Notes: generated from the letters alone by a model not told the origin. Shown: positions 1-11,879, counted from the first letter of the stretch. The stretch is DNA of 64,000 nucleotides from Prochlorococcus sp. AG-676-L21 (GCA_003210915.1 QCUA01000002.1:1-64000), one strand, 5' to 3'. A program made the numbers and translations.

Positions 1-1530
1 AAAATTTTCGTTAATAGCATTAAATTGATTAAATTCTTTAAAATTTATAGAGCATGGATCATATTCTATATTTGAGGTTATATTGTAATTTTTAAAATCA
101 CTATATTGTTTTTCAGCTTTATTACATTGAGTTATTTCTAAATTTCCTGAAAATCTTTTAAGAGATATAAGATTACTATTGTAAAAAGTTACGGAATCTA
201 TAAACGAATTTCTAGCAAACAAAAGATCTCTTTGGTTATTTATAATTTCCCTTTGATTTGTGACACCTGCCTTAAACCTTTTATCAGATATGTTTAGAAT
301 TTCTTCTTGCTTATTTAGCTGTATATAAGAGTTAACTATATCTTGTTTTGCAGATAATAATTTTGAATAGAAATTCTCTAAATTTTTAGTAATATTTTTA
401 TTCTCTGATTTATACCTTGCTTCAAATTCTTTTTTTCGGCTTGTATTTTTTTTCTTTAAATCTTTAGATCTTCCTGCATCAAATATTCTCCATTGTGAAG
501 TCAATGCAATAGTATTATTTAAGTTTCTTCTGTAATCTTCATTTTTAATAGGAGGAGTAACTTCTTCCTGTCCTAGCTTATAAGAACCGGTCAATGTATT
601 TACTATGCTAAATTTAGGCTTAATAAGAGCATTTGATTTTATTATTCTTTTTTCAGATATCTTAATTTCTAAATTTAGATCTTTGAGTTTTTGATTATAA
701 ATCAAGGCATTTTTCTTTGTTTCTAAAAGAGAATTATTCCAAAGTCCTTTAATACTAATTTGATCATTTGAAAGAGGATAAAATCCTTCTTCAATTCCTA
801 AAGTATTAGACAACTCTCTAATAGCTTCGGCCTCATCTTTGAAAGCATTATTTAATAATCTTTTATCTCTTAATAATTGAGTTTCAGCTTCAATCACCTC
901 CAAACCTGGAACAACGAGTGCCTTATTTTTTGTGGTTGTAGTTTTAAGACTTCTTTCAGAAGAATTAACCATTATTTTTGCTGTATTAACTTTTGCACTC
1001 GAAGACTGCAATATATAATATTGATTTTCTGCTTTTAATTTCAAATCATCTAATATCATCATTAATGCATTTTTTGCTTTATCTACTCCTAATCTTTTAA
1101 TTGCGACTTCTGGCCCTCTTTCAGGATCAATTATGTCCCATTTAATTAAAGTCGAAAGAGAACTCTCTAATTGTTTACTTTCGAAATTAGTTGAAGTATT
1201 GTAATTTGGATTTCTATACTCATCAGATATCAAATAAGAAGGCAAACCATTAGATTGCAAATCAATAGTGGGGTATCTAAGTTTCAAAGTCGCTTTCAAT
1301 TCATAAGTTGATTGATTAAATCTCTCTAGAGCTGCCTTATATTCTTGATTATTTTTTTTAATTATTTTACTTAATTCATCAAATTTAATTTGTTTTGATA
1401 ACTTGGATTTATTTAAGTAAGGATTTTCTCTATTACCTTTTTCTTGATATAAATAATTATTAGCGTCAACCTTAAAATCAACAAAAAATGACGTTAAAAT
1501 TAAAAATTTTATTAATAACTTATTAAGCAT
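1..1530 (-). CDS. TolC-family outer membrane efflux protein, C-terminus truncated by window edge
   Basis: Not in the ORF track (no stop inside the window). Reading from ATG at 1530 down gives an open frame MLNKLLIKFLILTSFFVDFKVDA... with long coiled-coil heptads and a 'QWRIFDAGRS' type motif typical of TolC-family proteins. Confidence 0.75.
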   Translation of the reverse strand, partial: MLNKLLIKFLILTSFFVDFKVDANNYLYQEKGNRENPYLNKSKLSKQIKFDELSKIIKKNNQEYKAALERFNQSTYELKATLKLRYPTIDLQSNGLPSYLISDEYRNPNYNTSTNFESKQLESSLSTLIKWDIIDPERGPEVAIKRLGVDKAKNALMMILDDLKLKAENQYYILQSSSAKVNTAKIMVNSSERSLKTTTTKNKALVVPGLEVIEAETQLLRDKRLLNNAFKDEAEAIRELSNTLGIEEGFYPLSNDQISIKGLWNNSLLETKKNALIYNQKLKDLNLEIKISEKRIIKSNALIKPKFSIVNTLTGSYKLGQEEVTPPIKNEDYRRNLNNTIALTSQWRIFDAGRSKDLKKKNTSRKKEFEARYKSENKNITKNLENFYSKLLSAKQDIVNSYIQLNKQEEILNISDKRFKAGVTNQREIINNQRDLLFARNSFIDSVTFYNSNLISLKRFSGNLEITQCNKAEKQYSDFKNYNITSNIEYDPCSINFKEFNQFNAINENF

Positions 1531-1651
1531 TAAATTAAAAAAATTAATAGATTACTACTTCTATAGATCTAATTTGTTAATATTAAAATATAAAAAAAGT
1601 CATACAAATGGCAATTAAATTTACTTAAATAAACATTTTATATGTTTAAAT

Positions 1652-2347
1652 ATGGATATTAAATTCGATTCATGTAAAAAAGAATTAGCGAAACTTGGCA
1701 TTTTAGATGTTTATGTACAAAGGAAATTAAAAGATTATTATTCAAAAAATTTTAAAAAAATAAATAACAAAGAACAGTCAAAAATAATTATTGATTGGAA
1801 AAAGAAAAATTCAATTAATTCAAAATCAGAACTTGATGATTGGTTAAATTTGTATGAAATAAATTTTGAAGAGTGGATCGATTTAGTTAATTCTGATTAT
1901 CTTTGGGCTTCTTGGTGTATGGAAAAATATAAAGATAAACTTTCAGAATATTTTCAAATTAGAAAGAAAGATTTAGATATGTTTAATTATTCAATTATAA
2001 AAGTTAGTAATAAAGAATTAGCAGACGAACTTTATTTAAGAATTAAAGAAAAAGAATCTGAATTTGAAGATATTGCATATGAATTCTCAGAAGATAATGA
2101 GAAATATTCATCAGGAAAAATTGGCCCTATTTGTATAAATAAAATTGAATCTTCAATAGCCTCTCTCATCAATGTAGGTAATGTAAACCAACTATGGCAA
2201 CCAAGATTTTCAGAGGGAAAGTGGTTTATATTAAGACTAGATAATATTTTAAGTGCAGAATTTAACACCAATTTAAAAATAAAGTTATCCCTTGAACTTG
2301 GCAAGAAATTTTTAGATAAGAAATTTACTGAAATTCAGAAAAAATAA
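1652..2347 (+). CDS. Parvulin-type (PpiC-like) peptidylprolyl isomerase, no signal peptide
   Basis: C-terminal half resembles the rotamase fold (FEDIAYEFSEDNEKYSSGKIGPI...); divergent from the adjacent tolC-like gene. Confidence 0.65.
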   Translation: MDIKFDSCKKELAKLGILDVYVQRKLKDYYSKNFKKINNKEQSKIIIDWKKKNSINSKSELDDWLNLYEINFEEWIDLVNSDYLWASWCMEKYKDKLSEYFQIRKKDLDMFNYSIIKVSNKELADELYLRIKEKESEFEDIAYEFSEDNEKYSSGKIGPICINKIESSIASLINVGNVNQLWQPRFSEGKWFILRLDNILSAEFNTNLKIKLSLELGKKFLDKKFTEIQKK

Positions 2348-2390
2348 TTATTAAACTTTTATACTATTTTTGAGTTTTTTAAAATATACT

Positions 2391-3482
2391 TTAAACATTA
2401 AACAAGAATTCCATTACATCCCCTTCATTAACTACATATTCCTTACCTTCACTTCTTAGTAACCCTTTATTCTTGGCATTAACTATTGATCCTGAATCTA
2501 TTAGGTTTTGATATGAAATTGTCTGAGCTCTAATAAATCCTTTTTCAAAATCAGTATGTATTACTCCTGCAGCTTGTGGAGCAGTCATTCCATCTTTTAT
2601 TGTCCAGGCTTTAGTCTCTTTTTCTCCAGTTGTAAAATAAGTTTTTAATCCTAATAATTTGTATGTAGATTTTATTAAAGATTTCAATCCGCCTTCCTCT
2701 ACACCTAACCCCATTAGGTAATCTTTTTTATCCTCAGGTTCTAACTCTATTAATTCTGATTCAACTTGGGCTGAAATCTTTATACATTCTGTATTTTCAG
2801 AGTTTGCAAAACTCTGAACTTTTAAAGAGAAATCATTACCTTTAGCTAAATCATTCTCATTTAAATTAGTCGCATAAACAATTGGTTTTGCGGTAAGAAA
2901 CCCCAATTGTTTAATCATTAAATTTTCTTCATCGCTTAAAGATATTGACCTAACTGAAATACCTTTTTGTAACTCATCCTCAATTTTTTCTAATAAAAAA
3001 TCTTCTTTCGCTGCATCTTTACTTGTTTTAACTTGTTTCTTGATTCTTTCTCTTCTTTTTTGAAGTTGAGATAAATCAGCTAAATTCAGTTCCAAATTAA
3101 TAATTTCAATATCATCCAAAGGATCAATCTTCCCTGAAACATGAATTACCTCACTATCTTCAAAACATCTCACGACGTGAACTATTGCATCAACTTCTCT
3201 TATGTTGGAAAGAAATTTATTTCCTAAACCCTCGCCTTTACTTGCACCTTTAACAAGACCTGCGATATCGACAAATTCAATTTTAGTGGGGATAATATTT
3301 TGACTAGAACTTAAAGTACCTAACTCTTGAAGCCTTTGATCAGGGACTGAAACAATACCTTTATTGGGCTCGATTGTACAAAAGGGAAAGTTTGCAGCTT
3401 GCGCTTTTGCATTTTCAACAAGTGCATTAAATAACGTTGATTTCCCAACATTTGGTAATCCAATAATACCGGCTTTTAACAT
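2391..3482 (-). CDS. ychF: Redox-regulated/Obg-like GTPase-family ATPase YchF
   Basis: [15 protein letters not shown]-terminal MLKAGIIG, C-terminal TGS-like [15 protein letters not shown]. Confidence 0.95.
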   Translation of the reverse strand: MLKAGIIGLPNVGKSTLFNALVENAKAQAANFPFCTIEPNKGIVSVPDQRLQELGTLSSSQNIIPTKIEFVDIAGLVKGASKGEGLGNKFLSNIREVDAIVHVVRCFEDSEVIHVSGKIDPLDDIEIINLELNLADLSQLQKRRERIKKQVKTSKDAAKEDFLLEKIEDELQKGISVRSISLSDEENLMIKQLGFLTAKPIVYATNLNENDLAKGNDFSLKVQSFANSENTECIKISAQVESELIELEPEDKKDYLMGLGVEEGGLKSLIKSTYKLLGLKTYFTTGEKETKAWTIKDGMTAPQAAGVIHTDFEKGFIRAQTISYQNLIDSGSIVNAKNKGLLRSEGKEYVVNEGDVMEFLFNV

Positions 3483-3629
3483 TTGAAAAAATTTATAGAT
3501 AAATTAGTCATAGAATCATCTTCTTGTAATATAGAGTTTACTTAGCAAACCTTGGATAAGTTAACCATAATCGTTTCGATTATTCACTATAGTTTCTAAA
3601 TATCCTTAATTGTTTGCTTACTAAAAAAT

Positions 3630-4691
3630 ATGCTTAATTTAATAAAAAAGAATTTAAATATAAAAAGTGGAATTGCATTAATTGTATTAGCAACTTTTTT
3701 TATCTTTTTAAGTAATTCTTTTAAGAAAAACAAATCAAAAGACATCTCCAACTTTGTAGTTTCCGTTGAAAAAGGAATTCTTTCTGAATCAATTAACACG
3801 AGTGGAGAAGTAAAGGCTACTAGAACAAGCAATATTGGTCCAAGGAAACAAGGAATAATAGAAGAAATTAAAGTAGAAGAAGGTGATCTCGTAGAAAAGG
3901 GTCAAATTTTGGCTACTCTCGATGATGAAGATTTCATCTATAAGCTTGAAGAACTTGAATTAAATTTTAAAAAACAAAAATCTGAATATTTAAGAAGAGA
4001 ATTTTTATTCAAAGAAGGAGCAGTTAGTAAAGAGGATTATGAAAGCTATAAAAACAAGTACAACACAAGCGAAGCGAAATTTAGTGATGCAAAAGCTGAA
4101 AAAGATTTTTATTCTATAAAAGCTCCATACCCAGGTAAAATAACAGCTAAATATGCAGAGATAGGTTCGTACGTTACTCCTAGTTCAAATTTAAGTTCGG
4201 ACTCTAAAGCTAAAAACTTTATTTTTGAATTATCAGAAGGTCTTGAAATTATTGCCAAAGTTCCAGAGAGTGATATAGGGAGGATAAAAACAGGTCAAGA
4301 AGCCTCTGTAAGGATAGAAGCTTATCCCTCAAATAAATACAGAGCAATCGTTAAAAAAATAGCCGAGAGGGCAGTGAAAGATAATAATGTAACATCATTC
4401 GAAGTAACGTTGAACTTCAAAGAAATCTCTGAGGAAATAAAAATTGGTATGACCGCTGACCTTGAATTTAAAGTTAAAAGTAGTGAAGAAAAAATCTTAG
4501 TTCCAACAGTTTCGATAGTCACCGAAAATGGTGAAAAAGGTGTCTTAAAAGTAGATAAAAATAATGCTCCTAAATTTGAAAAGATAGAAATAGGTATTAG
4601 TAGCGGAAATAAAACCTCGATAATTGAGGGTTTAAGACCTGGAGAGCAAATCTTTATTGATATTCCACCTTGGGCGAATAAAAGAAAATGA
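3630..4691 (+). CDS. HlyD/RND-type efflux periplasmic adaptor subunit
   Basis: N-terminal TM, lipoyl-like halves (EEIKVEEGDLVEKGQILATLDDEDF ... YSIKAPYPGKITAKYAEIGSYV). Confidence 0.85.
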   Translation: MLNLIKKNLNIKSGIALIVLATFFIFLSNSFKKNKSKDISNFVVSVEKGILSESINTSGEVKATRTSNIGPRKQGIIEEIKVEEGDLVEKGQILATLDDEDFIYKLEELELNFKKQKSEYLRREFLFKEGAVSKEDYESYKNKYNTSEAKFSDAKAEKDFYSIKAPYPGKITAKYAEIGSYVTPSSNLSSDSKAKNFIFELSEGLEIIAKVPESDIGRIKTGQEASVRIEAYPSNKYRAIVKKIAERAVKDNNVTSFEVTLNFKEISEEIKIGMTADLEFKVKSSEEKILVPTVSIVTENGEKGVLKVDKNNAPKFEKIEIGISSGNKTSIIEGLRPGEQIFIDIPPWANKRK

Positions 4692-7618
4692 GTTTGAAAT
4701 CCAAAGGCTCAAAAAAACCAATTTTACTTTTAGTTGATGGCCATTCTCTAGCCTTTAGAAGCTTCTATGCATTTAGCAAAGGGGTTGATGGGGGATTAAC
4801 AACTAAAGAAGGTTTTCCAACTAGTGTCACCTATGGATTTTTAAAAAGTCTTCTAGATAATTGCAAAAATATTAATGCTGAAGGGGTTTGTATTACTTTT
4901 GATACAGAAAAACCAACTTTTAGACATGAATTAGATCCAAATTATAAAGCTAACAGAGATGTGGCTCCAGATGTTTTTTTTCAAGATATAGAACAACTAG
5001 AAATCATCTTGAAAGAAAGTCTTAATTTACCTATTTTTAAATCTCCAGGATTCGAAGCTGATGATCTATTAGGAACAATTGCTAATGATGCATCCTCAAA
5101 AGGTTGGTGTGTAAATATTCTTTCTGGTGATCGAGATTTATTTCAACTAGTTGATGATCAAAAAGATATTTATGTTCTCTATATGGGCGGAGGTCCTTAT
5201 GCTAAAAGTGGTAATCCGACTTTAATGAATGAAAATGGAGTCAAAGAAAAACTAGGAGTTTATCCAGAAAGAGTTGTAGATCTGAAGGCCTTAACTGGTG
5301 ACAGTTCTGATAATATCCCAGGAATAAAAGGTGTAGGACCAAAAACAGCAATTAATTTATTAAAAGAGAATGATACCTTAGACGGGATTTATAAAGCCTT
5401 GGACATTATTCAAAAAGATGAAAATAAAAAATATCAGGGTTTTATAAAAGGAGCCGTTAGAGAAAAGCTAAAAAATGATAAATTCAATGCTTATCTTTCA
5501 AGAGATTTAGCAAAGATAGATGTTGAAGTACCTCTGGTATTAAGCAATGGATATGAACTAAATCAAATAAACCAAGCTGCTTTATCGGAATCTCTTCAAA
5601 AACTTGAATTATCAACATTACTTAGACAAGTTGATATTTTTAATTCAGCTTTTAGTAAAGGGGGTTTTAATAAAAATAATGAGGAAAAACAAAAGGAAAA
5701 AGAATCAAAAGTTTCATCGTCAATAGATTTAGAAGAAAAAGAACATGAAATCCCAAAAATCAAAGTAAATATAGTTAATGATTTTAAATTACTAGATCAA
5801 CTAGTTAAAAGATTAGAGATTACGAAGGGGATAGTTGCCTTAGACACTGAGACCAATAGTTTAAATCCTCTAGATGCAGAACTTGTTGGCATAGGTTTTT
5901 GTCTTGGCGAAGAGATTAATGATCTGTTTTATATACCCCTTAGTCATCAATCGCAAAAAGAGGAGATAAATCAATTAGCAATTGAAGATGTATTCTTTAA
6001 TTTAAGATCTTGGATAGAAAGCCCAGAGAAAGAAAAAACACTTCAAAATTGTAAGTTTGATAGACAAATATTTTATAACCATGGGCTAAATCTTAGAGGA
6101 GTTACTTTTGATACACTATTAGCAGATTACATTCTAAATAATCAGGAAAAACATGGTTTAAGTGAAATCAGTTTCAGAGAATTTGGATTTAAGCCACCAA
6201 CTTTTAAAGAAATAGTTGGCAAAAATAAAGATTTTTCATTTGTCGACATTAATGAGGCAAGTATTTATTGTGGTTATGATGTATTTCTAACTTACAAGAT
6301 TGCGAAAATTTTTAAAGAACAATTTAATAATGAAAATAAGGATTTAACAAAATTATTTAAAGAAATCGAATTACCTTTAGAGCCAGTCTTATCAGGAATG
6401 GAGATGAATGGTATCAGAATAGATACCACTTATTTAAATGAACTATCTGGAGAATTAAAAAGTACATTAGAAAATATTGAGGAAAATGTTTTTGAAATAG
6501 CAAAGCAAGAATTTAATTTGTCCTCTCCAAAACAACTTGGTGAAATATTGTTTGAGAAGTTAAATCTTGATAAAAAAAAATCAAGGAAAACAAAAACAGG
6601 TTGGAGTACTGATGCAGTTGTTCTTGAAAGATTAGTAGAAGAACATGAGATAATTCCCTTTCTAATAAAACATAGAACTCTTAGTAAACTTTTAAGTACA
6701 TATATTGATGCTCTTCCCAACCTTATTAGCGAAAAAACTGGAAGAGTCCATACTAACTTTAATCAAGCCGCTACCGCTACGGGGAGATTAAGCAGTAGTA
6801 ATCCTAATCTTCAGAATATCCCTGTCAGAACAGAATTCAGTAGAAGAATAAGAAAAGCCTTCTTGCCAGAAAAAGGATGGAAATTACTATCGGCAGATTA
6901 TTCTCAAATAGAATTAAGAATACTTGCTCACTTAGCTAACGAAGAAATTCTTATAAATGCATTCCACAAAAATGATGATATTCACTCTTTAACAGCACGA
7001 TTGATTTTTGAAAAGGAAGACATAAATTCTGACGAAAGAAGAGTTGGTAAAACCATTAATTTTGGAGTTATTTATGGAATGGGAATAAAAAAATTCGCAC
7101 GCTCTACAGGGGTAAGTACGACTGAAGCAAAAGAGTTTTTGATTAAATATAAAGAAAGGTATGCCAAAATTTTTAAATTTCTAGAACTTCAAGAAAGGCT
7201 TGCTCTATCGAAAGGTTATGTAGAGACAATTTTTGGAAGAAAGAGAGAATTTAAATTTGATAAAAATGGACTTGGTAGATTAATAGGAAAAGATCCATAT
7301 GAAATAGATTTGCAAACTGCTAGGAAAGCGGGAATGGAGGCTCAATCATTAAGAGCCGCGGCAAATGCTCCTATTCAGGGTTCTAGTGCTGACATTATTA
7401 AAATAGCTATGGTTCAATTAAACAAAAAATTATTAGAGATGAATATTCCAGTTAAAATGCTTTTACAGGTTCATGATGAATTATTGTTCGAGGTTCAACC
7501 AGATTTCTTAGAAATCACAAAGAATTTAGTAAAAGAAACTATGGAAGATTGTGTGAAATTAAACGTACCACTTCTAGTCGATATCGGAGTTGGGAATAAC
7601 TGGATGGAAACCAAATAA
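4688..7618 (+). CDS. polA: DNA polymerase I
   Basis: 5' nuclease, 3'-5' exo-like and Pol A domains (SADYSQIELRILAHL, QVHDELLFEV). Confidence 0.98.
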   Translation: MSLKSKGSKKPILLLVDGHSLAFRSFYAFSKGVDGGLTTKEGFPTSVTYGFLKSLLDNCKNINAEGVCITFDTEKPTFRHELDPNYKANRDVAPDVFFQDIEQLEIILKESLNLPIFKSPGFEADDLLGTIANDASSKGWCVNILSGDRDLFQLVDDQKDIYVLYMGGGPYAKSGNPTLMNENGVKEKLGVYPERVVDLKALTGDSSDNIPGIKGVGPKTAINLLKENDTLDGIYKALDIIQKDENKKYQGFIKGAVREKLKNDKFNAYLSRDLAKIDVEVPLVLSNGYELNQINQAALSESLQKLELSTLLRQVDIFNSAFSKGGFNKNNEEKQKEKESKVSSSIDLEEKEHEIPKIKVNIVNDFKLLDQLVKRLEITKGIVALDTETNSLNPLDAELVGIGFCLGEEINDLFYIPLSHQSQKEEINQLAIEDVFFNLRSWIESPEKEKTLQNCKFDRQIFYNHGLNLRGVTFDTLLADYILNNQEKHGLSEISFREFGFKPPTFKEIVGKNKDFSFVDINEASIYCGYDVFLTYKIAKIFKEQFNNENKDLTKLFKEIELPLEPVLSGMEMNGIRIDTTYLNELSGELKSTLENIEENVFEIAKQEFNLSSPKQLGEILFEKLNLDKKKSRKTKTGWSTDAVVLERLVEEHEIIPFLIKHRTLSKLLSTYIDALPNLISEKTGRVHTNFNQAATATGRLSSSNPNLQNIPVRTEFSRRIRKAFLPEKGWKLLSADYSQIELRILAHLANEEILINAFHKNDDIHSLTARLIFEKEDINSDERRVGKTINFGVIYGMGIKKFARSTGVSTTEAKEFLIKYKERYAKIFKFLELQERLALSKGYVETIFGRKREFKFDKNGLGRLIGKDPYEIDLQTARKAGMEAQSLRAAANAPIQGSSADIIKIAMVQLNKKLLEMNIPVKMLLQVHDELLFEVQPDFLEITKNLVKETMEDCVKLNVPLLVDIGVGNNWMETK

Positions 7619-7642
7619 TCTTCAAATAAATATTTTTTTAAT

Positions 7643-9121
7643 ATGATCAAATTATTTAATACTTTAAGCAAAAACATTGAAGTCTTTAAACCAATAGATG
7701 AAGTAGTAAAGATATACTGTTGTGGTGTAACTGTTTATGATTTATGTCATCTTGGGCATGCAAGAAGTTATATAGCTTGGGATATCTTGAGAAGATTCCT
7801 TATTTATAGTGATTACAAAGTTAAGTATGTGCAGAATTTTACAGATATCGACGATAAGATTTTAAAAAGAGCAAAAGAAGAAAATAGCTCTATGACTGAG
7901 GTTTCAGAAAAAAATATTACTGAATTCCATAAGGACATGGATGCCCTAGGAATTATGAGGCCGGATAGTATGCCAAAAGCTACAAATCATATTTGCAATA
8001 TTTGTTCATTTATAAAAGTTCTTGAGGATAAAGGTTTTGCATATGCCAGAGGTGGAGACGTTTATTATTCTGTTTTTAAAAATAAAGATTATGGAAAACT
8101 GAGTAATCAAAATATCCTAGAGCAAAATATAAATCAACAGGGCAGGATGACTACAGATGAAAGTAATAAAAAAGAAAATCCCCAAGATTTTGCTCTATGG
8201 AAAAAAGCAAAAGAAAATGAACCATCTTTTGATTCGCCTTGGGGGAAAGGTAGACCAGGATGGCATATTGAATGTTCTGCAATGGTAAAAGATGAATTAG
8301 GAGAAACAATTGATATCCATTTAGGAGGTTCTGATCTTATTTTTCCTCACCATGAAAATGAGATTGCACAATCTGAATCAGCTAATAATAAAAAGCTTGC
8401 AAACTATTGGCTTCATAACGGAATGGTCAATGTAAACGGACAAAAGATGAGTAAATCTTTGAAAAACTTTACTACCATAAGAGACTTATTAGATTCAGGG
8501 ACAAGTCCGATGACCCTAAGATATTTTGTTTTAACCGTAAACTATAGAAAGCCACTCGATTTTACCGATGAGGCTTTGAAAAGTGCCTCCGAAGCATGGA
8601 AAAATATTAATGTTGCTCTTTCTTTTTTTGATATTACTAAAAAAGAAAATATATCGATTGAGGTAAATGAAACGAATGAATTTATTGAAGAAGAATATAA
8701 AGATATAATCAATTATGAAATATCTCAAAAAAAGATAAAGTTTACTAATGCTTTAAATAACGACCTCAATACAGCAGGAGCAATAGCAATCATTTATGAA
8801 TTAGCCAAACCACTAAAAAACTTTATAAATCAATTCCAAAGAATTAAAAACCTTGAAATAAATACTAATGAAAAATTTCATCTTAGAGAAACTTTAAAAA
8901 CACTAGAAGAACTGACAGAGGTGCTTGGATTAAAAAAAGAAGAAATAATAATCGAAAAAAGAATCAACGAAGATCAAATAATATCTCTTATTAATAAAAG
9001 ATTGATAGCAAAAAAGGAAAAAGATTATGCAGAAGCCGATAAAATAAGAAATTCATTAAAGGAAAAAGGAGTAGAACTTATAGATCAATCCCCTGAGCTA
9101 ACAACATGGGTTAGGATCTAA
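7643..9121 (+). CDS. cysS: Cysteinyl-tRNA synthetase
   Basis: CCGVTVYDLCHLGHARSY, GWHIECSAM, KMSKSLKNF. Confidence 0.97.
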   Translation: MIKLFNTLSKNIEVFKPIDEVVKIYCCGVTVYDLCHLGHARSYIAWDILRRFLIYSDYKVKYVQNFTDIDDKILKRAKEENSSMTEVSEKNITEFHKDMDALGIMRPDSMPKATNHICNICSFIKVLEDKGFAYARGGDVYYSVFKNKDYGKLSNQNILEQNINQQGRMTTDESNKKENPQDFALWKKAKENEPSFDSPWGKGRPGWHIECSAMVKDELGETIDIHLGGSDLIFPHHENEIAQSESANNKKLANYWLHNGMVNVNGQKMSKSLKNFTTIRDLLDSGTSPMTLRYFVLTVNYRKPLDFTDEALKSASEAWKNINVALSFFDITKKENISIEVNETNEFIEEEYKDIINYEISQKKIKFTNALNNDLNTAGAIAIIYELAKPLKNFINQFQRIKNLEINTNEKFHLRETLKTLEELTEVLGLKKEEIIIEKRINEDQIISLINKRLIAKKEKDYAEADKIRNSLKEKGVELIDQSPELTTWVRI

Positions 9122-9203
9122 ATTTTAAGAAAAAACCCAATTTAAAATTTTTATTTTTTAAATTCACCTTTAAGTGGGAAAATATTATAAATATTAGAGA
9201 AAA

Positions 9204-10433
9204 TTGAAATACATCACTGTACTGGGTTCAACAGGTTCAATTGGAACTCAAACCCTCGAAATAGTAAATGAACTTCCAGATAAATTCAAAGTAGTGGCTC
9301 TTACGGCAGGGAGAAATATAGACTTATTAACGGAGCAAGTTAGTCAACATAACCCAGAAGTTATTGCTATCGAGGATAAAGATCTTGTAACAGATTTAAA
9401 AAATAATATTAATAATTTAGGAATAAGTAATCCTCCAATAGTTTTAGGTGGTCGAGAGGCAATTAATTCAGTAGCAGCATGGGATTCTGCCGACACTGTA
9501 ATTACTGGAATAGTAGGATGTGCTGGACTTATTCCGACTATGTCAGCAATTAAGGCTGGTAAAAATATTGCTCTTGCCAATAAAGAAACATTAATTGCCG
9601 CGGGGTCGGTTGTTATACCTGCTTTAAAGGAAAACGAAAGTAGACTTTTACCTGCGGACTCTGAGCATTCAGCTATCTTTCAATGCTTACAAGGATTACC
9701 TAATTATGAAAATGCAGATTTTTCAACAGGTCAAATCCCAAATGGTTTAAAAGCTATTCATTTAACAGCCTCAGGAGGTGCTTTTAGAGATTGGGCAGTA
9801 GAGGATTTAAAAAATGTCACGGTAGAAGATGCGACTTCCCATCCAAATTGGAGTATGGGGAGAAAAATAACTGTAGATTCTGCCACTCTTATGAACAAAG
9901 GATTAGAGGTTATTGAAGCACATTATCTATTTGGGACGTCCTACGAAAATATTGAAATTATCATTCATCCTCAAAGTATTATTCATTCAATGATTGAGAT
10001 GGAAGATTCTTCTGTCTTAGCTCAATTAGGATGGCCTGATATGAAGCTCCCAATTTTATATGCAATGAGTTGGCCAGAAAGATTCAAAACGAATTGGAAA
10101 AGATTTAATTTAACTGAGATTGGTAAACTTACATTTAAAAAACCGGACGAAGTAAAATATCCATGCATGGGACTTGCATATTCAGCAGGAAAATGTTCAG
10201 GAACAATGCCTGCAGTATTAAATGCTGCAAATGAAATGGCGGTAGATCAATTTCTAAAAGAAAAAATTTCTTTTCAAGAAATTCCTATCTTTATAAATAA
10301 AACTTGTGAATCACATTTGAATAAACTTAACTTAAATCCAAAGTTAGAAGATATTCTAGAAGTCGATAATTGGGCTAGAATTTTTGTTCAAGAAGAGATA
10401 AAAAAAGGGAAAAAATATATCAACGTAGGTTAA
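9204..10433 (+). CDS. dxr: 1-deoxy-D-xylulose 5-phosphate reductoisomerase (TTG start)
   Basis: [68 protein letters not shown]. Confidence 0.97.
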   Translation: MKYITVLGSTGSIGTQTLEIVNELPDKFKVVALTAGRNIDLLTEQVSQHNPEVIAIEDKDLVTDLKNNINNLGISNPPIVLGGREAINSVAAWDSADTVITGIVGCAGLIPTMSAIKAGKNIALANKETLIAAGSVVIPALKENESRLLPADSEHSAIFQCLQGLPNYENADFSTGQIPNGLKAIHLTASGGAFRDWAVEDLKNVTVEDATSHPNWSMGRKITVDSATLMNKGLEVIEAHYLFGTSYENIEIIIHPQSIIHSMIEMEDSSVLAQLGWPDMKLPILYAMSWPERFKTNWKRFNLTEIGKLTFKKPDEVKYPCMGLAYSAGKCSGTMPAVLNAANEMAVDQFLKEKISFQEIPIFINKTCESHLNKLNLNPKLEDILEVDNWARIFVQEEIKKGKKYINVG

Positions 10434-10437
10434 CAAA

Positions 10438-10791
10438 GTGAACGTTCACAAGCACTTATTACTTTGTGCAACTCCTACAAACCAAAAGTGTTTTAAAGGA
10501 GATGAAGGTAAAAAGACTTGGGAATGTCTTAAAAAAACTTTAAAAAATTATGAGAATGATCCTTCTTCAAGAACTATTCAAATATTGAGATCTAAAGTTG
10601 ATTGTTTAAGAATATGTAAAAACGGACCAATTCTTCTTATTTGGCCTGATGGCATTTGGTATGAAAAAGTTTCTCCAGAAAAAGTATCAGAAATTTTCAC
10701 CTCTCATGTTATTAATGGGAATCCAATCGAAAAGTGGATTTTCAAAAAAACTCCTTTTGAAAAAAATTTTAAAGATATATATATTTCTTAA
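10438..10791 (+). CDS. Thioredoxin-like [2Fe-2S] ferredoxin (GTG start)
   Basis: HLLLCATP.NQKCF ... CLRICKNGPILLIWPDGIWYEKVSPEKVSEI, typical of the (2Fe-2S) ferredoxin domain family. Confidence 0.85.
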   Translation: MNVHKHLLLCATPTNQKCFKGDEGKKTWECLKKTLKNYENDPSSRTIQILRSKVDCLRICKNGPILLIWPDGIWYEKVSPEKVSEIFTSHVINGNPIEKWIFKKTPFEKNFKDIYIS

Positions 10792-11879
10792 ATGCTTAAA
10801 AGCCAATTCTTAACTGCTTCATCAGACCAACAACCATAATGTGAATGAAAACCATTATGCCCCCCTTTATTAGTAATTAAAATAGTTAATTTATCTAATG
10901 ATTCATTTAGAGAATTTTTCAAATTTAAAGTAGATTGATATGGAACCCAAGGATCATCCTTAGCGTGAATTAAAAGAGTAGGGGGAAGATTCCTAATTAA
11001 ATTTTGAATCCTAAATATAGGTGAAGATTGATAATAATAATCCTCTAAAGATTTAAACCCCCAACTAGGTGCAGTGAAATTTGCATCAAATTCTCCTATA
11101 GTTTGTAAACCTTTAATTCTTTTACTCAAGCTACTTTTAGGAAATAAAATCCCTTCATTTTTACATCCATCCCATAATTGCCTTTTCAAACGTTGCATTA
11201 ACCATTTTTGATATAAAAAATTTCGAGGTTTTTCTATACAATTGCTGCAAGACAATAAATCTAAAGGGCTACTAACACAAGCCAATCCATCTAATAATTT
11301 TCTACTATTTTTTGAGTTATAGTCTAAGCAGGCATTAAGAAGAATAGTTCCTCCTAAAGATAATCCAACTCCAAATATAGGTATATCCTCTTTATTTTTT
11401 AAAGAATCTTTAAATTCAGAATTAAGAAATTGTCTAAAATATTTAAGCGCCAAAATAATATCATTCGAACATCTTGCGGAATAATTCCCTTTCGCCAAAT
11501 ATCTAGCTGAACCAGCTCCTCTAAGATTTAGTTTAAGAACTCCAAATCCATTATTTACCAATTTTCTAGCAATTCGTTTTAAACCAAAACGCCCAGTAGA
11601 TCCTCCTAATCCATGAGTAATAAGCACAACTCCTTTTAAACAATCAAAATTTTCTGGCAACTCCAAGAACCCTAAGAGATAATCACCCTCAAATTTTTCT
11701 GAGAGAATATTATTTATCGGCAAAAGTATTTTTTTATTTGTTTTTGCTTGGAGGAAATCAAAAATAAAGGTATCTCTTAAAGTTTGAAGGTCTCCTCCAA
11801 TCCAAGGGAAAGCTTGTTGAAAAGGTCTTTTCTTTAAATAATCTGAGAACTTAAATAAAATATTATTATTTATCACCAA
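10788..11879 (-). CDS. Alpha/beta hydrolase, YheT family
   Basis: VVLITHGLGGSTGR, GVGLSLGGTILLNA, HAKDDPWVP, GGHNGF. Confidence 0.85.
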   Translation of the reverse strand: MVINNNILFKFSDYLKKRPFQQAFPWIGGDLQTLRDTFIFDFLQAKTNKKILLPINNILSEKFEGDYLLGFLELPENFDCLKGVVLITHGLGGSTGRFGLKRIARKLVNNGFGVLKLNLRGAGSARYLAKGNYSARCSNDIILALKYFRQFLNSEFKDSLKNKEDIPIFGVGLSLGGTILLNACLDYNSKNSRKLLDGLACVSSPLDLLSCSNCIEKPRNFLYQKWLMQRLKRQLWDGCKNEGILFPKSSLSKRIKGLQTIGEFDANFTAPSWGFKSLEDYYYQSSPIFRIQNLIRNLPPTLLIHAKDDPWVPYQSTLNLKNSLNESLDKLTILITNKGGHNGFHSHYGCWSDEAVKNWLLSI

